A DNA stretch of 64,000 nucleotides from Nocardioides sediminis (GCF_003047295.1 NZ_PZYZ01000007.1:186001-250000), one strand, 5' to 3'; counted from the stretch's first letter, positions 44,610-53,335 are shown. The notes: generated by a model not told the origin, from the sequence alone. A program made the numbers and translations.

Positions 44610-45637
44610 GCAGGGTCTCCGTCTCGGTCAGGGGCAGGGAGAGGGGTGGTGGCACCGGGGTCACCGGGTGCACCGGTGCGCGGGACGACGGTCTCGGTCG
44701 CCCGGCGCGCGCGGGCCAGCCGGCGACGCAGGTTGCTCGGCGAGACGTCACCCGCCGCGATGTCGCGGGCCAGCTTGCGCAGGTCGCGCCCGGCCTCGGC
44801 GATCTCCTCGGCCTCGGTCTCGTCGACGACGGGCGGGAGGGGCACGAGCGTCCGGGTGGTGAGGTCGTACGACGACCCGGCCGGCAGGACGTGCAGCGTG
44901 ACGCCGCTGGCCAGCAGGGGAGCGGAGCGCCGGGCCTCGTGGGCGTTGGACACCATCCGGGCCGGGTCGAGGATGGTGACCGCGCCGCGACCGGCGACGC
45001 GGAGCACCTCGTGGCCGTCGACGACCTCGACGACGGCCGCGGTGTCCTCGTCCACGCCGATGCCGAGCAGCTGCGGGCTCTGCGCCACGATCATCAGCAG
45101 CCGGCCGTAGCGGTTGCGCTGGTCGAAGTGCTGGTCGATCACCGTGGAGCCGACCAGCCCGAGGCCGGCTGCGACCTGGGTCATCCGTTGCTTGGGGGTC
45201 GCCCCGCCGGACCCGAAGGCCACCATGTGCGAGGACTGGATGCTGGCGCCGGCGGAGGTCCCGGCCACGACGGCGCCGCGCCGGTGGGCCGCAACGATGG
45301 CGTCGCCGAACGGCGTGCCGCACACGACGCCGGAGAGCTTGAGCTGGTTGCCGCCGGTCATGAAGATGCCCGTCGCGCCCTCCACGGCCGCCACCAGCTC
45401 GGCGTCGTGCGCCTGCTCGCGGCTCTCGGGACGGGCCGCGCGCACGTGGCCCGCACCGAGCTTGCTGAAGAGCGCCTCGTAGACCTCCACGATCTCGGGT
45501 CCGAGCGACGAGGCGGTGGGGATCACGAGGATGCGGGCGTCGCGGCCGCCGCTCGCGGCGACGAACTCCTTGAGGATCCCGCGCTTCCCGAGCTTGTCCT
45601 CGGCGCCGCCGATGATCATGAGGGGTCCAGAGGGCAT
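44606..45637 (-). CDS. cphB: Cyanophycinase
   Basis: Serine exopeptidase that cleaves cyanophycin into beta-Asp-Arg dipeptides. It has 343 residues. The family blocks are IIGGAEDKLGKR at the N-terminus, FMTGGNQLKLSG, the nucleophile elbow GTSAGASIQSS, and DQHFDQRNRYGRL. About 65 residues beyond the usual end form a charged, basic, proline-rich extension (RDLRKLARDIAAGD and beyond) that ordinary CphB lacks. ATG 45637 has a TAGCCT hexamer 7 nt upstream. First gene of cphB-cphA-cupin. Confidence 0.93.
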   Translation of the reverse strand: MPSGPLMIIGGAEDKLGKRGILKEFVAASGGRDARILVIPTASSLGPEIVEVYEALFSKLGAGHVRAARPESREQAHDAELVAAVEGATGIFMTGGNQLKLSGVVCGTPFGDAIVAAHRRGAVVAGTSAGASIQSSHMVAFGSGGATPKQRMTQVAAGLGLVGSTVIDQHFDQRNRYGRLLMIVAQSPQLLGIGVDEDTAAVVEVVDGHEVLRVAGRGAVTILDPARMVSNAHEARRSAPLLASGVTLHVLPAGSSYDLTTRTLVPLPPVVDETEAEEIAEAGRDLRKLARDIAAGDVSPSNLRRRLARARRATETVVPRTGAPGDPGATTPLPAPDRDGDPA

Positions 45638-45644
45638 GACAGGC

Positions 45645-45650
45645 AGGCTA
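45645..45650 (-). promoter_or_regulatory. -10 hexamer TAGCCT, leaderless cyanophycin operon
   Basis: On the minus strand TAGCCT ends 7 nt before ATG 45637 and would drive cphB-cphA-cupin. Confidence 0.52.
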
Positions 45651-45679
45651 TCGGCTGCGACAGTGTGCCCGTGCAGGAG

Positions 45680-46210
45680 ATGCGAGCCACCCAGACGACC
45701 ACCATCCGCAGGCTGGTGGTCATGCGCCACGCCAGGGCCGAGTCGTGGGGGGAGTCCGACCAGGGACGCACCCTGGAGCCTCGTGGTCACGGCGATGCGG
45801 CCGCCGCCGGACGCTGGCTCGCCGACCTCGGCTTCGTGCCCGACCACGTGCTCGTCTCCACCGCCGTCCGCACCCGCGAGACCTGGGAGGCCGTCGCTCC
45901 CGCCGCGGGCTGGGAGCTCGAGCCCGCCTTCGACACCGGCCTGTACGCCGCCGGCCCGGAGGCCGCCCTCGACCTCATCCGCGAGGTCCCGCCGGACGCG
46001 ACCTCCGTCCTGGTGATCGGCCACAACCCGACCATCGCCTACCTCGCCCAGCTGCTCGACGACGGGGCGGGTGACTCCGAGGCCGCCGAGCGGATGGCGG
46101 CCGGCTTCCCGACCTCGGCGCTCGCGGTGCTCGCCGTCGACGGACCATGGGCCGAGCTGGAGCTCGCGGGCGCGTCGCTGGTCGGCTTCCACGTCGGCCG
46201 CGCCGAGTGA
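45680..46210 (+). CDS. SixA-type phosphohistidine phosphatase
   Basis: Histidine-phosphatase-fold protein of 176 residues. The RHG-like motif is LVVMRHARAES with the phosphate-accepting His, followed by STAVRTRETWEA and the second catalytic His in VLVIGHNPTIAYLAQLL. The short form without extra domains matches SixA. ATG 45680 lies after GTGCAGGAG; alternative starts at GTG 45671 and ATG 45722 exist. It is divergent from the cyanophycin operon and abuts the methyltransferase gene. Confidence 0.85.
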   Translation: MRATQTTTIRRLVVMRHARAESWGESDQGRTLEPRGHGDAAAAGRWLADLGFVPDHVLVSTAVRTRETWEAVAPAAGWELEPAFDTGLYAAGPEAALDLIREVPPDATSVLVIGHNPTIAYLAQLLDDGAGDSEAAERMAAGFPTSALAVLAVDGPWAELELAGASLVGFHVGRAE

Positions 46211-46217
46211 GGCGACG

Positions 46218-47000
46218 CTGACAGCTCCCGCGCCGGCCGACCTCGTCCAGCGGCTGAGGACCGCCGGCTGCGTCTTCGCCGAGGACGAGGCCCGCCTGCT
46301 GCTCGGGACCGGCCGCACGGGCGCGGCGCTCGAGGACCTGGTGGCCCGACGGGAGGCCGGGGAACCGCTCGAGACCGTGCTGGGCTGGGTCGAGCTCGCC
46401 GGCCGGCGGCTCGCCGTCGCCCCGGGGGTCTTCGTGCCGCGGCGCCGCACCGAGCTGCTCGTCCGGGTGGCGGCGTCGTACGCCGGTCCGGGCAGCATCC
46501 TGCTGGAGCTCTGCTGCGGGGTCGCGCCCGTCGCGGCGCTCGTCCCGGCGGGCGAGGTGCACGCCAGCGACGTGGACCCTGCGGCGGTGGCATGCGCGCG
46601 ACGCAACGTCCCGCACGGCACCCTCCACCTCTCCGACCTGTACGACGACCTCCCGGGCTCCCTGCGCGGGCGCATCGACGTGCTCGCGGCCAACGCGCCG
46701 TACGTGCCGACCGACCGCGTCCCGCTGATGCCGCCGGAGGCCCGGGACCACGAGCCGACCACCGCGCTCGACGGCGGCCCGGACGGCGTCGGCCTGCACC
46801 GGCGCATCGCCGCGGAGGCACCGGAGTGGCTGGCTCCCGGCGGCGTGCTGGCCGTGGAGACCAGCCAGGTCCAGGCGCGCCTCACCGCCGCGGCCATGCA
46901 CGACGCCGGCCTGGCCACCCGGGTCGAGAGCGACGACGACCTCGCCGGCTGCGTGGTGGTGGGCCGGCGGCGGGGCGTCAGACCGGGGGAGCGGGCGTGA
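46218..47000 (+). CDS. HemK/PrmC-like protein N5-glutamine methyltransferase, start codon unclear
   Basis: SAM-dependent methyltransferase of about 260 residues, resembling enzymes that methylate release-factor glutamine. PGVFVPRRRTELLV, LLELCCGVAPVAAL (SAM site) and LAANAPYVPTDRVPLMPPEARDHEP are visible, the NAPY replacing the usual NPPY. The conserved N-terminal helix (LVQRLRTAGCVFAEDEARLL) has no ATG, GTG or TTG in a credible position. The first frame ATG is 46071, deep inside sixA. CTG 46218 is used here as a placeholder. It overlaps serB by 23 bp. Confidence 0.75.
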   Translation: MTAPAPADLVQRLRTAGCVFAEDEARLLLGTGRTGAALEDLVARREAGEPLETVLGWVELAGRRLAVAPGVFVPRRRTELLVRVAASYAGPGSILLELCCGVAPVAALVPAGEVHASDVDPAAVACARRNVPHGTLHLSDLYDDLPGSLRGRIDVLAANAPYVPTDRVPLMPPEARDHEPTTALDGGPDGVGLHRRIAAEAPEWLAPGGVLAVETSQVQARLTAAAMHDAGLATRVESDDDLAGCVVVGRRRGVRPGERA

Positions 47001-48198
47001 CGATCCCGTCGGCCATGTCGGCGGCCTCGATCTCCTCCCGGGAGATGCCCAGCAGGTAGAGGATCGTGTCGAGGTAGGGCACGTTGACCGACGCGTCCGC
47101 GGCGTCGCGCACCACCGGCTTGGCGTTGTAGGCGATCCCGAGACCGGCGGCGTTGAGCATGTCGAGGTCGTTGGCCCCGTCGCCGATGGCGATGGTGGCG
47201 TCGACCGGCACGCCGATGTCGGCCGCGAACTCCCGCAGCGCGGTCGCCTTGCCGGCCCGGTCCACGACGTCGCCCAGGACCCGGCCGGTGAGCCGGCCGT
47301 CGACGATCTCGAGCTCGTTGGCCCGGGAGTAGTGGATGCCCAGCTCGTCGGCCAGCCGGCTGGTGATCTGGGTGAAGCCGCCGGAGACGATCGCGAAGCG
47401 GTAGCCGAGGCGGCGCAGCACCCGCACCATGGTCCGCGCCCCCGGCGCCAGCGCGATGGACTCGTAGACCTCGTCGAGCGCGGCGGCCGGGACACCCTCG
47501 AGCAGCGCGACCCGCGCCCGCAGGGACTCCTCGAAGTCGATCTCCCCGCGCATCGCCCGCTCGGTCACGGCCGCGACCTCGGCCTCGCACCCCGCGTGGG
47601 CGGCGATCATCTCGATCACCTCCCCCTGGATGAGCGTCGAGTCGACGTCCATCACGATGAGCCGCATCGACCGGCGCAGCAGGCTGGCCGGCTGGACGGC
47701 GATGTCGATGCCCTGGTTGGCGGCCTCGGCGGCGAGCAGGGGGCGCAGCACCTCCGGCTCCACCCCCGAGATGGCGAGGTCGATGGCCGTGACCGGGTAG
47801 CGCGCCATCCGCTCGATGCGGTCGATGTTGGCGCCACAGTCGGCGATCCGGCCGGCGATCGCGGACATCGCGGACGCCTTGAGCGGCGCGCCGAGGACCG
47901 TCACGTGGGACCTGCCCGAGCCCCGCTGCCGGTTGTCGCCGACACCGCGGTCGACGTCGACCTGCATGTCCAGGGAGGCGGCGGTCTCCTCGATCGCGGC
48001 CCGCAGCTTCTTCCAGTCCCGCGGCGCGGTGATGAGGACCCCGAGCACGAGCCGGCGCCGCAGCACGATCTGCTCGATGTCGACGACCTCCACGCCGGCG
48101 GCCGACAGGGTGGCGAACATGGCTGCCGTGACACCGGGCCGGTCCTTGCCGGTCAGGGTCACGAGGAGGGTCCGGGGCTGCTCGTCGACGTCGCTCAT
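46978..48198 (-). CDS. serB: Phosphoserine phosphatase with N-terminal ACT domains
   Basis: HAD-family enzyme of the last step of serine synthesis, 406 residues. Residues 1-170 hold two ACT-like regulatory domains (LVTLTGKDRPGVTAAMFATL at the start and VTVLGAPLKASAMSAIAGRI in the second). The phosphatase part has the motif I DVDSTLIQGE, motif II SGGFTQIT and motif IV GDGANDLDML. This is the SerB2 layout of actinobacteria, probably with allosteric control by amino acids. ATG 48198 has a TAGCCT hexamer 10 nt upstream. An ABC ATPase gene follows on the other side, as with mycobacterial serB2. Confidence 0.95.
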   Translation of the reverse strand: MSDVDEQPRTLLVTLTGKDRPGVTAAMFATLSAAGVEVVDIEQIVLRRRLVLGVLITAPRDWKKLRAAIEETAASLDMQVDVDRGVGDNRQRGSGRSHVTVLGAPLKASAMSAIAGRIADCGANIDRIERMARYPVTAIDLAISGVEPEVLRPLLAAEAANQGIDIAVQPASLLRRSMRLIVMDVDSTLIQGEVIEMIAAHAGCEAEVAAVTERAMRGEIDFEESLRARVALLEGVPAAALDEVYESIALAPGARTMVRVLRRLGYRFAIVSGGFTQITSRLADELGIHYSRANELEIVDGRLTGRVLGDVVDRAGKATALREFAADIGVPVDATIAIGDGANDLDMLNAAGLGIAYNAKPVVRDAADASVNVPYLDTILYLLGISREEIEAADMADGIVTPAPPV

Positions 48199-48233
48199 CT
48201 CGGGGCCGAGGCTATCCCCGCCGGAGGGGGTGG

Positions 48234-48968
48234 TCAGGACTCCGGCCACACCTCGGGCGAGCAGGCCGCCACGACGGCGCGCCGGGACGCGCGCTCGAGG
48301 GGTGCCAGCGCGTCGCGCCGTCGCGCGACCTCGTACGACGACAGGGCGCCGCCGTCGTCCTCGAGCGCCAGGTCGACGATCGCCCACCCCTGCAGGCCGC
48401 GGGACGCCAGGTCGGTGCACCGGTGCGGGACCCCGAGCGGGGCCTCGAGGGACGGACGGTGCCGCAGGTTCATCAGCCGGTCGGCGACCTCGGGCCGCCA
48501 CCGCGCCACGTCCAGGTCGGCGAGCAGCCCGGCCGCCTCGACGAGCGTGGCGCGCATCCCGCGGTCGGCCTCGCCCACGTCGGGCAGCTGGCGCGGCGCC
48601 GACGGCAGCGCCCGCCACCGCACCACCTCGCCCACGACCGACGGCACGAGGGCGAAGGACGCCAGCACCACCGCCTCGCCGGAGTCCAGGGCCGCATCGT
48701 TGAGGTCGCGCGGCCCGCCCAGCCCCAGCAGGTCACCCTCGACGGGGAGCGCGAGCCCTGCCCGGTCGGCGCCCGCCCGGCGGGCGGCGAGGAAGACGTC
48801 GAGCAGCGTCGTGCCGGACGTCCCGGTGACCTCCTCGAGGCCGTCGACGGCGTGCGCGAGGTCGCCGTGGGTGACGGCGTCCAGGGCGTGGTCGGTGACC
48901 TCGTCGCCACGCAGCCAGGCGGTCAGCCACCAGGCCAGGCGAGCGGAGAGGGGGAGCTCGAGTGACAC
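48234..48968 (-). CDS. Conserved actinobacterial hypothetical protein
   Basis: Soluble protein of 244 residues without a recognised domain. It begins SLELPLSARLAWWLTAWLRG and contains EVTGTSGTTLLDVFLAARRAGADRAGLALPVEGDLLGLGG and a C-terminal SSYEVARRRDALAPLERASRRAVV. The pattern of alternating helices and Leu/Ala-rich stretches resembles other actinobacterial proteins encoded next to serB. GTG 48968 is supported by a TATCCT hexamer 8 nt upstream. It lies between serB and the divergent ABC ATPase. Function unknown. Confidence 0.72.
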   Translation of the reverse strand: MSLELPLSARLAWWLTAWLRGDEVTDHALDAVTHGDLAHAVDGLEEVTGTSGTTLLDVFLAARRAGADRAGLALPVEGDLLGLGGPRDLNDAALDSGEAVVLASFALVPSVVGEVVRWRALPSAPRQLPDVGEADRGMRATLVEAAGLLADLDVARWRPEVADRLMNLRHRPSLEAPLGVPHRCTDLASRGLQGWAIVDLALEDDGGALSSYEVARRRDALAPLERASRRAVVAACSPEVWPES

Positions 48969-48976
48969 GGCTGTCG

Positions 48977-48982
48977 AGGATA
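48977..48982 (-). promoter_or_regulatory. -10 hexamer TATCCT, near-leaderless hypothetical gene
   Basis: On the minus strand TATCCT ends 8 nt before GTG 48968. Confidence 0.48.
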
Positions 48983-49016
48983 CGTCGGGGTCGTCGGGAC
49001 GCGGGCGCCCGCTGGA

Positions 49017-49022
49017 TAGGGT
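49017..49022 (+). promoter_or_regulatory. -10 hexamer TAGGGT, leaderless ABC ATPase gene
   Basis: TAGGGT ends 7 nt before ATG 49030. Confidence 0.5.
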
Positions 49023-49029
49023 GAGTCGC

Positions 49030-49830
49030 ATGAGCGCCGTGATCGAGTGTGCAGGCCTCACGGTGCGCCGTGGCACGGCGACGTTGCTCGACGACGTCGA
49101 CTGGACCGTCGAGGAGGACGAGCGCTGGGTGCTCATCGGTCCCAACGGCGCCGGCAAGACGACGCTGCTGCAGGTCGCCTCCGCCCAGCTGCACCCGACC
49201 GCGGGCGTGGCGGGCATCCTCGGCGAGGTGCTGGGCACCGTCGACGTGTTCGACCTGCGTCCGCGCATCGGCCTGACGAGCGCCGCCCTCGCCGACCGCA
49301 TCCCGCGCGGCGAGCTGGTGCAGGACGTCGTCGTCTCGGCGTCCTACGGCGTGCTGGGACGCTGGCGCGAGGAGTACGACGGCCTCGACCACGACCGCGC
49401 CGCCGCGCTGCTGGCCGAGGTGGGGGCGGCCCACCTCGTCGACCGCACCTTCGGCACCCTCAGCGAGGGCGAGCGCAAGCGCGTGCAGATCGCCCGGGCA
49501 CTGATGACCGACCCCGAGCTCCTGCTGCTCGACGAGCCCGCCGCCGGCCTCGACCTCGGCGGTCGCGAGGACCTCGTCTCCACGCTCAGCGTGCTCGCGC
49601 TCGACCCCGACTCGCCGGCCACCGTGCTGGTCTCCCACCACGTCGAGGAGATCCCGCCCGGGTTCACCCACGCGATGCTGCTGCGCGCAGGACGGGTCGT
49701 GGCCCAGGGCCCGCTGGAGCGGGTGGTGACCGAGGAGGCGCTCTCCGAGACCTTCGCGATGCCGCTGCAGCTCAGCGTGGAGGACGGCCGGTACGCCGCC
49801 CGGCGACGCACCCGGTCGGCTGCCCTGTGA
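49030..49830 (+). CDS. ABC transporter ATP-binding protein (stand-alone, YlmA/ModF-like)
   Basis: ATPase of 266 residues with no adjacent permease. Walker A is GPNGAGKTTL, the signature LSEGERKRVQIARAL (E instead of the usual second G), Walker B LLLLDEPAAGLD and the H-loop VSHHVEEIPPGF. The HVEEIP block and SEGERK signature are typical of the YlmA/ModF subgroup. Homologues sit beside serB in mycobacteria (recollection). It may act without a membrane partner or with one elsewhere. Confidence 0.88.
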   Translation: MSAVIECAGLTVRRGTATLLDDVDWTVEEDERWVLIGPNGAGKTTLLQVASAQLHPTAGVAGILGEVLGTVDVFDLRPRIGLTSAALADRIPRGELVQDVVVSASYGVLGRWREEYDGLDHDRAAALLAEVGAAHLVDRTFGTLSEGERKRVQIARALMTDPELLLLDEPAAGLDLGGREDLVSTLSVLALDPDSPATVLVSHHVEEIPPGFTHAMLLRAGRVVAQGPLERVVTEEALSETFAMPLQLSVEDGRYAARRRTRSAAL

Positions 49831-49847
49831 CCCTGCGCACCACCGGA

Positions 49848-49853
49848 TAGGGT
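49848..49853 (+). promoter_or_regulatory. -10 hexamer TAGGGT, leaderless NfeD gene
   Basis: TAGGGT ends 6 nt before ATG 49860. Confidence 0.5.
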
Positions 49854-49859
49854 CGGCGC

Positions 49860-50321
49860 ATGGACTGGCTGCTGCGACACCTCTGGGAGGCCTGGCTGGG
49901 CCTGGCCATCGTGCTGGGCGTCGCCGAGATGTTCAGCCTCGACCTGATCCTGGGAATGCTCGCGATCGGCGCCCTCGTCGGCATGGTGCTGGCCATCGCC
50001 GACGTCAACGTCGGCCTGCAGGTCCTCGGTGCGGCCGGTGCCTCGATCGCGATGCTGGCGCTGGTGCGGCCGTCGATGGTCAAGCGGCTGCACTCCGGGC
50101 CCGAGCTGATGCTGGGCCACGACAAGCTCGTCGGCACGCAGGGGATCGTCACCAGCGAGATGAGCGGCCTGACCACCGGCCGCATCAAGATCGGCGGGGA
50201 GGACTGGTCGGCGCGTCCCTACGACGAGACCATGACCATCCCCGCGGGCGAGACCGTCGAGGTCCTCGCCATCAAGGGCGCGACGGCCTTCGTCTACCCG
50301 GTCGCCCGGCTCGAGTCCTGA
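49860..50321 (+). CDS. NfeD-like membrane protein
   Basis: Short NfeD-type protein of 153 residues. Three hydrophobic segments (WLGLAIVLGVAEMF, LILGMLAIGALVGMVLAIA, LQVLGAAGASIAMLALV) are followed by a cytoplasmic OB-fold domain from about residue 85 (LVGTQGIVTSEMSG, GRIKIGGEDWSARPYD). NfeD partners with SPFH/stomatin proteins, and such a gene follows 39 bp downstream. The pair probably organises a membrane microdomain. Confidence 0.9.
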   Translation: MDWLLRHLWEAWLGLAIVLGVAEMFSLDLILGMLAIGALVGMVLAIADVNVGLQVLGAAGASIAMLALVRPSMVKRLHSGPELMLGHDKLVGTQGIVTSEMSGLTTGRIKIGGEDWSARPYDETMTIPAGETVEVLAIKGATAFVYPVARLES

Positions 50322-50360
50322 CCGCCCACCAATCATCACCATCCACGGGGGAGACACACA

Positions 50361-51545
50361 TTGCCCACAGCACTCTTCGTCCTGTTCGTGCTGCTCGTCC
50401 TGTTCGTCGTCGTCATGCTCGCCAAGACGGTCCGGATCGTGCCGCAGGCGCGGGCCGGGATCGTCGAGCGGTTCGGCAAGTACAAGGGGACCTTGCCCGC
50501 AGGCCTCAACATCGTGGTGCCCTTCATCGACAGGGTGCGCTACCTCATCGACCTGCGTGAGCAGGTCGTCAGCTTCCCGCCGCAGCCGGTGATCACCGAG
50601 GACAACCTCGTGGTCTCCATCGACACCGTCATCTACTTCCAGGTGACCGACCCGGTCGCGGCGACCTACGAGATCGCCAACTACATCCAGGCCGTCGAGC
50701 AGCTCACCATGACCACGCTGCGCAACATCGTCGGTGGCATGGACCTCGAGCAGACGCTGACCTCCCGCGAGGAGATCAACAACGGCCTGCGCGGCGTCCT
50801 CGACGAGGCGACCGGCAAGTGGGGCATCCGCGTCAACCGCGTCGAGATCAAGGGCATCGACCCGCCGCCGTCCATCAAGGACGCGATGGAGAAGCAGATG
50901 CGTGCCGACCGCGACAAGCGGGCACTCATCCTCTCCGCCGAGGGCCAGCGCCAGTCCGCCATCCTCACGGCCGAGGGCAACAAGCAGTCGCAGATCCTCA
51001 ACGCCGAGGGTGACCGCGAGTCCCAGATCCTGCGCGCCCAGGCCGAGCGGGAGGCGCAGATCCTGCGTGCCCAGGGTGAGGGGCAGGCCATCCAGACGGT
51101 CTTCCAGGCCATCCACGACGGCCAGCCCGACCAGTCGCTGCTGGCCTACCAGTACCTCCAGATGATGCCCAAGATCGCCGAGGGCGACGCCAACAAGGTC
51201 TGGGTCATCCCCTCGGAGATCACCAAGGCGCTCGAGGGCCTCGGCTCCTCGATCCACGAGATCGCCGGCATCCCCAAGGACGCCACGCCCCGCACGCGGG
51301 TCGACATGGGGCCGTCCGAGCCCCAGCTGCCCGGCGGCTCCCAGGACTCCGAGCTGCGGCACACCAGCCAGGCGGTGCAGGAGGCCATCGCGGCCGCCGA
51401 GTCCGCCGCGCGTCCGGCGCGGTCCTCGAGCGGGTCGTCGGCCCCGGCGGGCGGAACGACCCCGCCCGTGTCGTCCGAGCCGACCGACCCCACGGTCGGC
51501 GAGGGCCCGGTCGACCCGAGCGCTCCGGGGGCTGCCCCGGCGTGA
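50361..51545 (+). CDS. SPFH/band-7 (stomatin/QmcA-type) membrane protein
   Basis: Protein of 394 residues anchored by an N-terminal helix (LFVLFVLLVLFVVVMLAKTV). The SPFH domain runs from RIVPQARAGIVERFGKYKG to about residue 185. A coiled-coil segment follows with an 11-12-residue repeat (EGQRQSAIL, EGNKQSQIL, EGDRESQIL, AEREAQIL), and a Ser/Pro-rich tail ends the chain. Start is TTG 50361, 8 nt after GGGGGAG. The NfeD gene upstream is its usual partner and the TSUP permease overlaps its stop. Confidence 0.92.
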   Translation: MPTALFVLFVLLVLFVVVMLAKTVRIVPQARAGIVERFGKYKGTLPAGLNIVVPFIDRVRYLIDLREQVVSFPPQPVITEDNLVVSIDTVIYFQVTDPVAATYEIANYIQAVEQLTMTTLRNIVGGMDLEQTLTSREEINNGLRGVLDEATGKWGIRVNRVEIKGIDPPPSIKDAMEKQMRADRDKRALILSAEGQRQSAILTAEGNKQSQILNAEGDRESQILRAQAEREAQILRAQGEGQAIQTVFQAIHDGQPDQSLLAYQYLQMMPKIAEGDANKVWVIPSEITKALEGLGSSIHEIAGIPKDATPRTRVDMGPSEPQLPGGSQDSELRHTSQAVQEAIAAAESAARPARSSSGSSAPAGGTTPPVSSEPTDPTVGEGPVDPSAPGAAPA

Positions 51546-52300
51546 GTCCTGTCGAAGCCGTGCTGATCGCCCTCGCGGGGGTGGCGGCCGGCACCATCAA
51601 CACCGTGGTGGGGTCGGGGACGTTGATCACGTTCCCGACCCTCCTGGCGTTCGGCGTACCCCCCGTGACCGCCAACGTCTCCAACTCGATCGGCCTGGTG
51701 CCCGGGTCGGTCACCGGCGCCGTGGGCTACCGCCGCGAGCTGCGTGGCCAGCGGTCGCGCCTGCTGCACCTGGCCAGCGCCTCGGGGCTGGGCGGCCTGC
51801 TCGGCGGGGCGCTGCTGCTGTGGCAGCCCGGCGCGTTCGAGTTCGTGGTGCCCGCCCTCATCCTGCTCGGCCTGCTCCTGGTGGTCGCCGGCCCGCGCAT
51901 CTCGCTGTACGTCGCCCGGCGCCACGAGGCCAGCGGGGGACTGCCGCACCGCGGCGCGTGGTGGGTGTGGCCCGGGATGTTCGCCTGCGGGATCTACGGC
52001 GGCTACTTCGGCGCCGCGCAGGGCGTGCTGATGATGGCGGTGCTGGGCATCGGCATCGACGACTCCCTGCAACGGCTCAACGGCGCCAAGAACGTCCTGG
52101 CCGCGCTGGTCAACGGGATCTCGGGCGTGCTGTTCGTCCTCATCGCCGACGTGGACTGGCAGATCGTCGGCCTCATCGCGGTCGGCGCGGTCATCGGCGG
52201 CGTGCTCGGGTCCTCGGTCGGGCGTCGCCTGCCCGCGCCGGTCCTGCGCGCCTTCATCGTCGTGGTGGGCGTGGTCGCGCTGGTGGCGTTCCTCGTCTGA
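51542..52300 (+). CDS. TSUP-family (TauE/SafE) permease
   Basis: Membrane protein of 252 residues with about eight hydrophobic segments in two repeated halves. The first has AAGTINTVVGSGTLITFPTLLAFGVPPVTANVSNSIGL; the second has GIYGGYFGAAQGVLMMAVLGIGIDDSLQRLNGAKNVLAALVNG. The family exports or imports sulfite, sulfonates or other organic anions. GTG 51542 overlaps the SPFH stop by GTGA, so the two genes are coupled. Substrate unknown. Confidence 0.9.
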   Translation: MSPVEAVLIALAGVAAGTINTVVGSGTLITFPTLLAFGVPPVTANVSNSIGLVPGSVTGAVGYRRELRGQRSRLLHLASASGLGGLLGGALLLWQPGAFEFVVPALILLGLLLVVAGPRISLYVARRHEASGGLPHRGAWWVWPGMFACGIYGGYFGAAQGVLMMAVLGIGIDDSLQRLNGAKNVLAALVNGISGVLFVLIADVDWQIVGLIAVGAVIGGVLGSSVGRRLPAPVLRAFIVVVGVVALVAFLV

Positions 52301-52309
52301 GCAGGGCTG

Positions 52310-53266
52310 TCACCCGCCCGGCACGTAGGCCTCGAGCCAACGGCCGATCTCGTCGTAGACCTGCGCCCGCACCTCGGGCAGCGACAGCACCACGTCGTGG
52401 CGCGCGCCGTCGACGGCGATGCTGGTGACGTGGCGGCCCAGGCTGGAGGCCCAACGACGGATCTGCTCGACGTCGAGGACGACGTCGTTGCGGTGCACGT
52501 CGTCGCCCATGGTGGTCGGCCAGGCCGACGTCGACGACGAGAGCACCAGGCACGGTGCCGGCACGTCGAGGCCGCGGTGCAGCTCGGCGTGGCCGCGACG
52601 GATCGCGCGCAACCACCCGGCGTACACGGCGAAGGACTCGACCGGCTTCCACTCGAGGTTGAAGTCGAACTCGCCGTGGTGACCGACGTGCAGCGACTGG
52701 GTGTAGACGCCGCTCACCTTGCGCGGGATGAGCCGCCGGGGCTGGCGTGCGCCCATCCGGTCGAGGGCCAGCCGGGCGGCCGGGGTCCGCAGCCAGGCCG
52801 ACCCCTGCAGGTCGAACCACGGCGAGTTGAGGAACACCCCGGCCAGCGCCTCCGGGCGCCGGTGGTGCAGCCACAGCGGCAGGGTGAGCCCGCCCGTGGA
52901 GTGCGCGGTCGCCACGACCCGCGAGTGCGTGGCGGCGATCCGCTCCCAGGCGGCGTCGAGGTCGGGGAAGTACTCGCCGATGTCCTCGACGTAGTTGGGC
53001 GTCTGGTGGTCCAGGATCGAGCGGCCGTACTTGCGCAGGTCCAGGGCGTAGAAGTCGTAGCCGCGGTCGGTCCACCACTCGGCGTACTCGGTGTGGAAGA
53101 AGTAGTCGGCGAAGCCGTGCACGTGCAGGACGGCCCGGTCGCCCGGGGTGTCGGCGGGCCGGTGCACCAGGGTCGCGACGACCGGTCCCTCGCTGTCCTC
53201 GCCGAGGTCCAAGACCTCCACGGTGTACGGCCGGCCGAGGACGTCGTACGTCGGGTCGCTCGCCAT
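52310..53266 (-). CDS. Alpha/beta hydrolase (monoacylglycerol-lipase-like)
   Basis: Serine hydrolase of 318 residues. The oxyanion strand is LHVHGFADYFFHTEYAEWW, the nucleophile elbow THAHSTGGLTLPLWLHHRR reads HSTGG, and the catalytic His is in VDGARHDVVLS. The family (serine aminopeptidase S33 type) acts on lipids or small esters. ATG 53266 has TATCGT 7 nt upstream. It is divergent from the SpoIIE-type phosphatase. Confidence 0.88.
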   Translation of the reverse strand: MASDPTYDVLGRPYTVEVLDLGEDSEGPVVATLVHRPADTPGDRAVLHVHGFADYFFHTEYAEWWTDRGYDFYALDLRKYGRSILDHQTPNYVEDIGEYFPDLDAAWERIAATHSRVVATAHSTGGLTLPLWLHHRRPEALAGVFLNSPWFDLQGSAWLRTPAARLALDRMGARQPRRLIPRKVSGVYTQSLHVGHHGEFDFNLEWKPVESFAVYAGWLRAIRRGHAELHRGLDVPAPCLVLSSSTSAWPTTMGDDVHRNDVVLDVEQIRRWASSLGRHVTSIAVDGARHDVVLSLPEVRAQVYDEIGRWLEAYVPGG

Positions 53267-53273
53267 GGCGCGC

Positions 53274-53329
53274 ACGATACGACGACATCGCGCGATCCGC
53301 CGACGAAGGCCTCCACCGCGAACTACCCT
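53274..53329. promoter_or_regulatory. Divergent leaderless promoters of the hydrolase and phosphatase genes
   Basis: TATCGT on the minus strand (53274-53279) ends 7 nt before the hydrolase ATG; TACCCT on the plus strand (53324-53329) ends 6 nt before GTG 53336. Confidence 0.48.
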
Positions 53330-53335
53330 CTCGTC

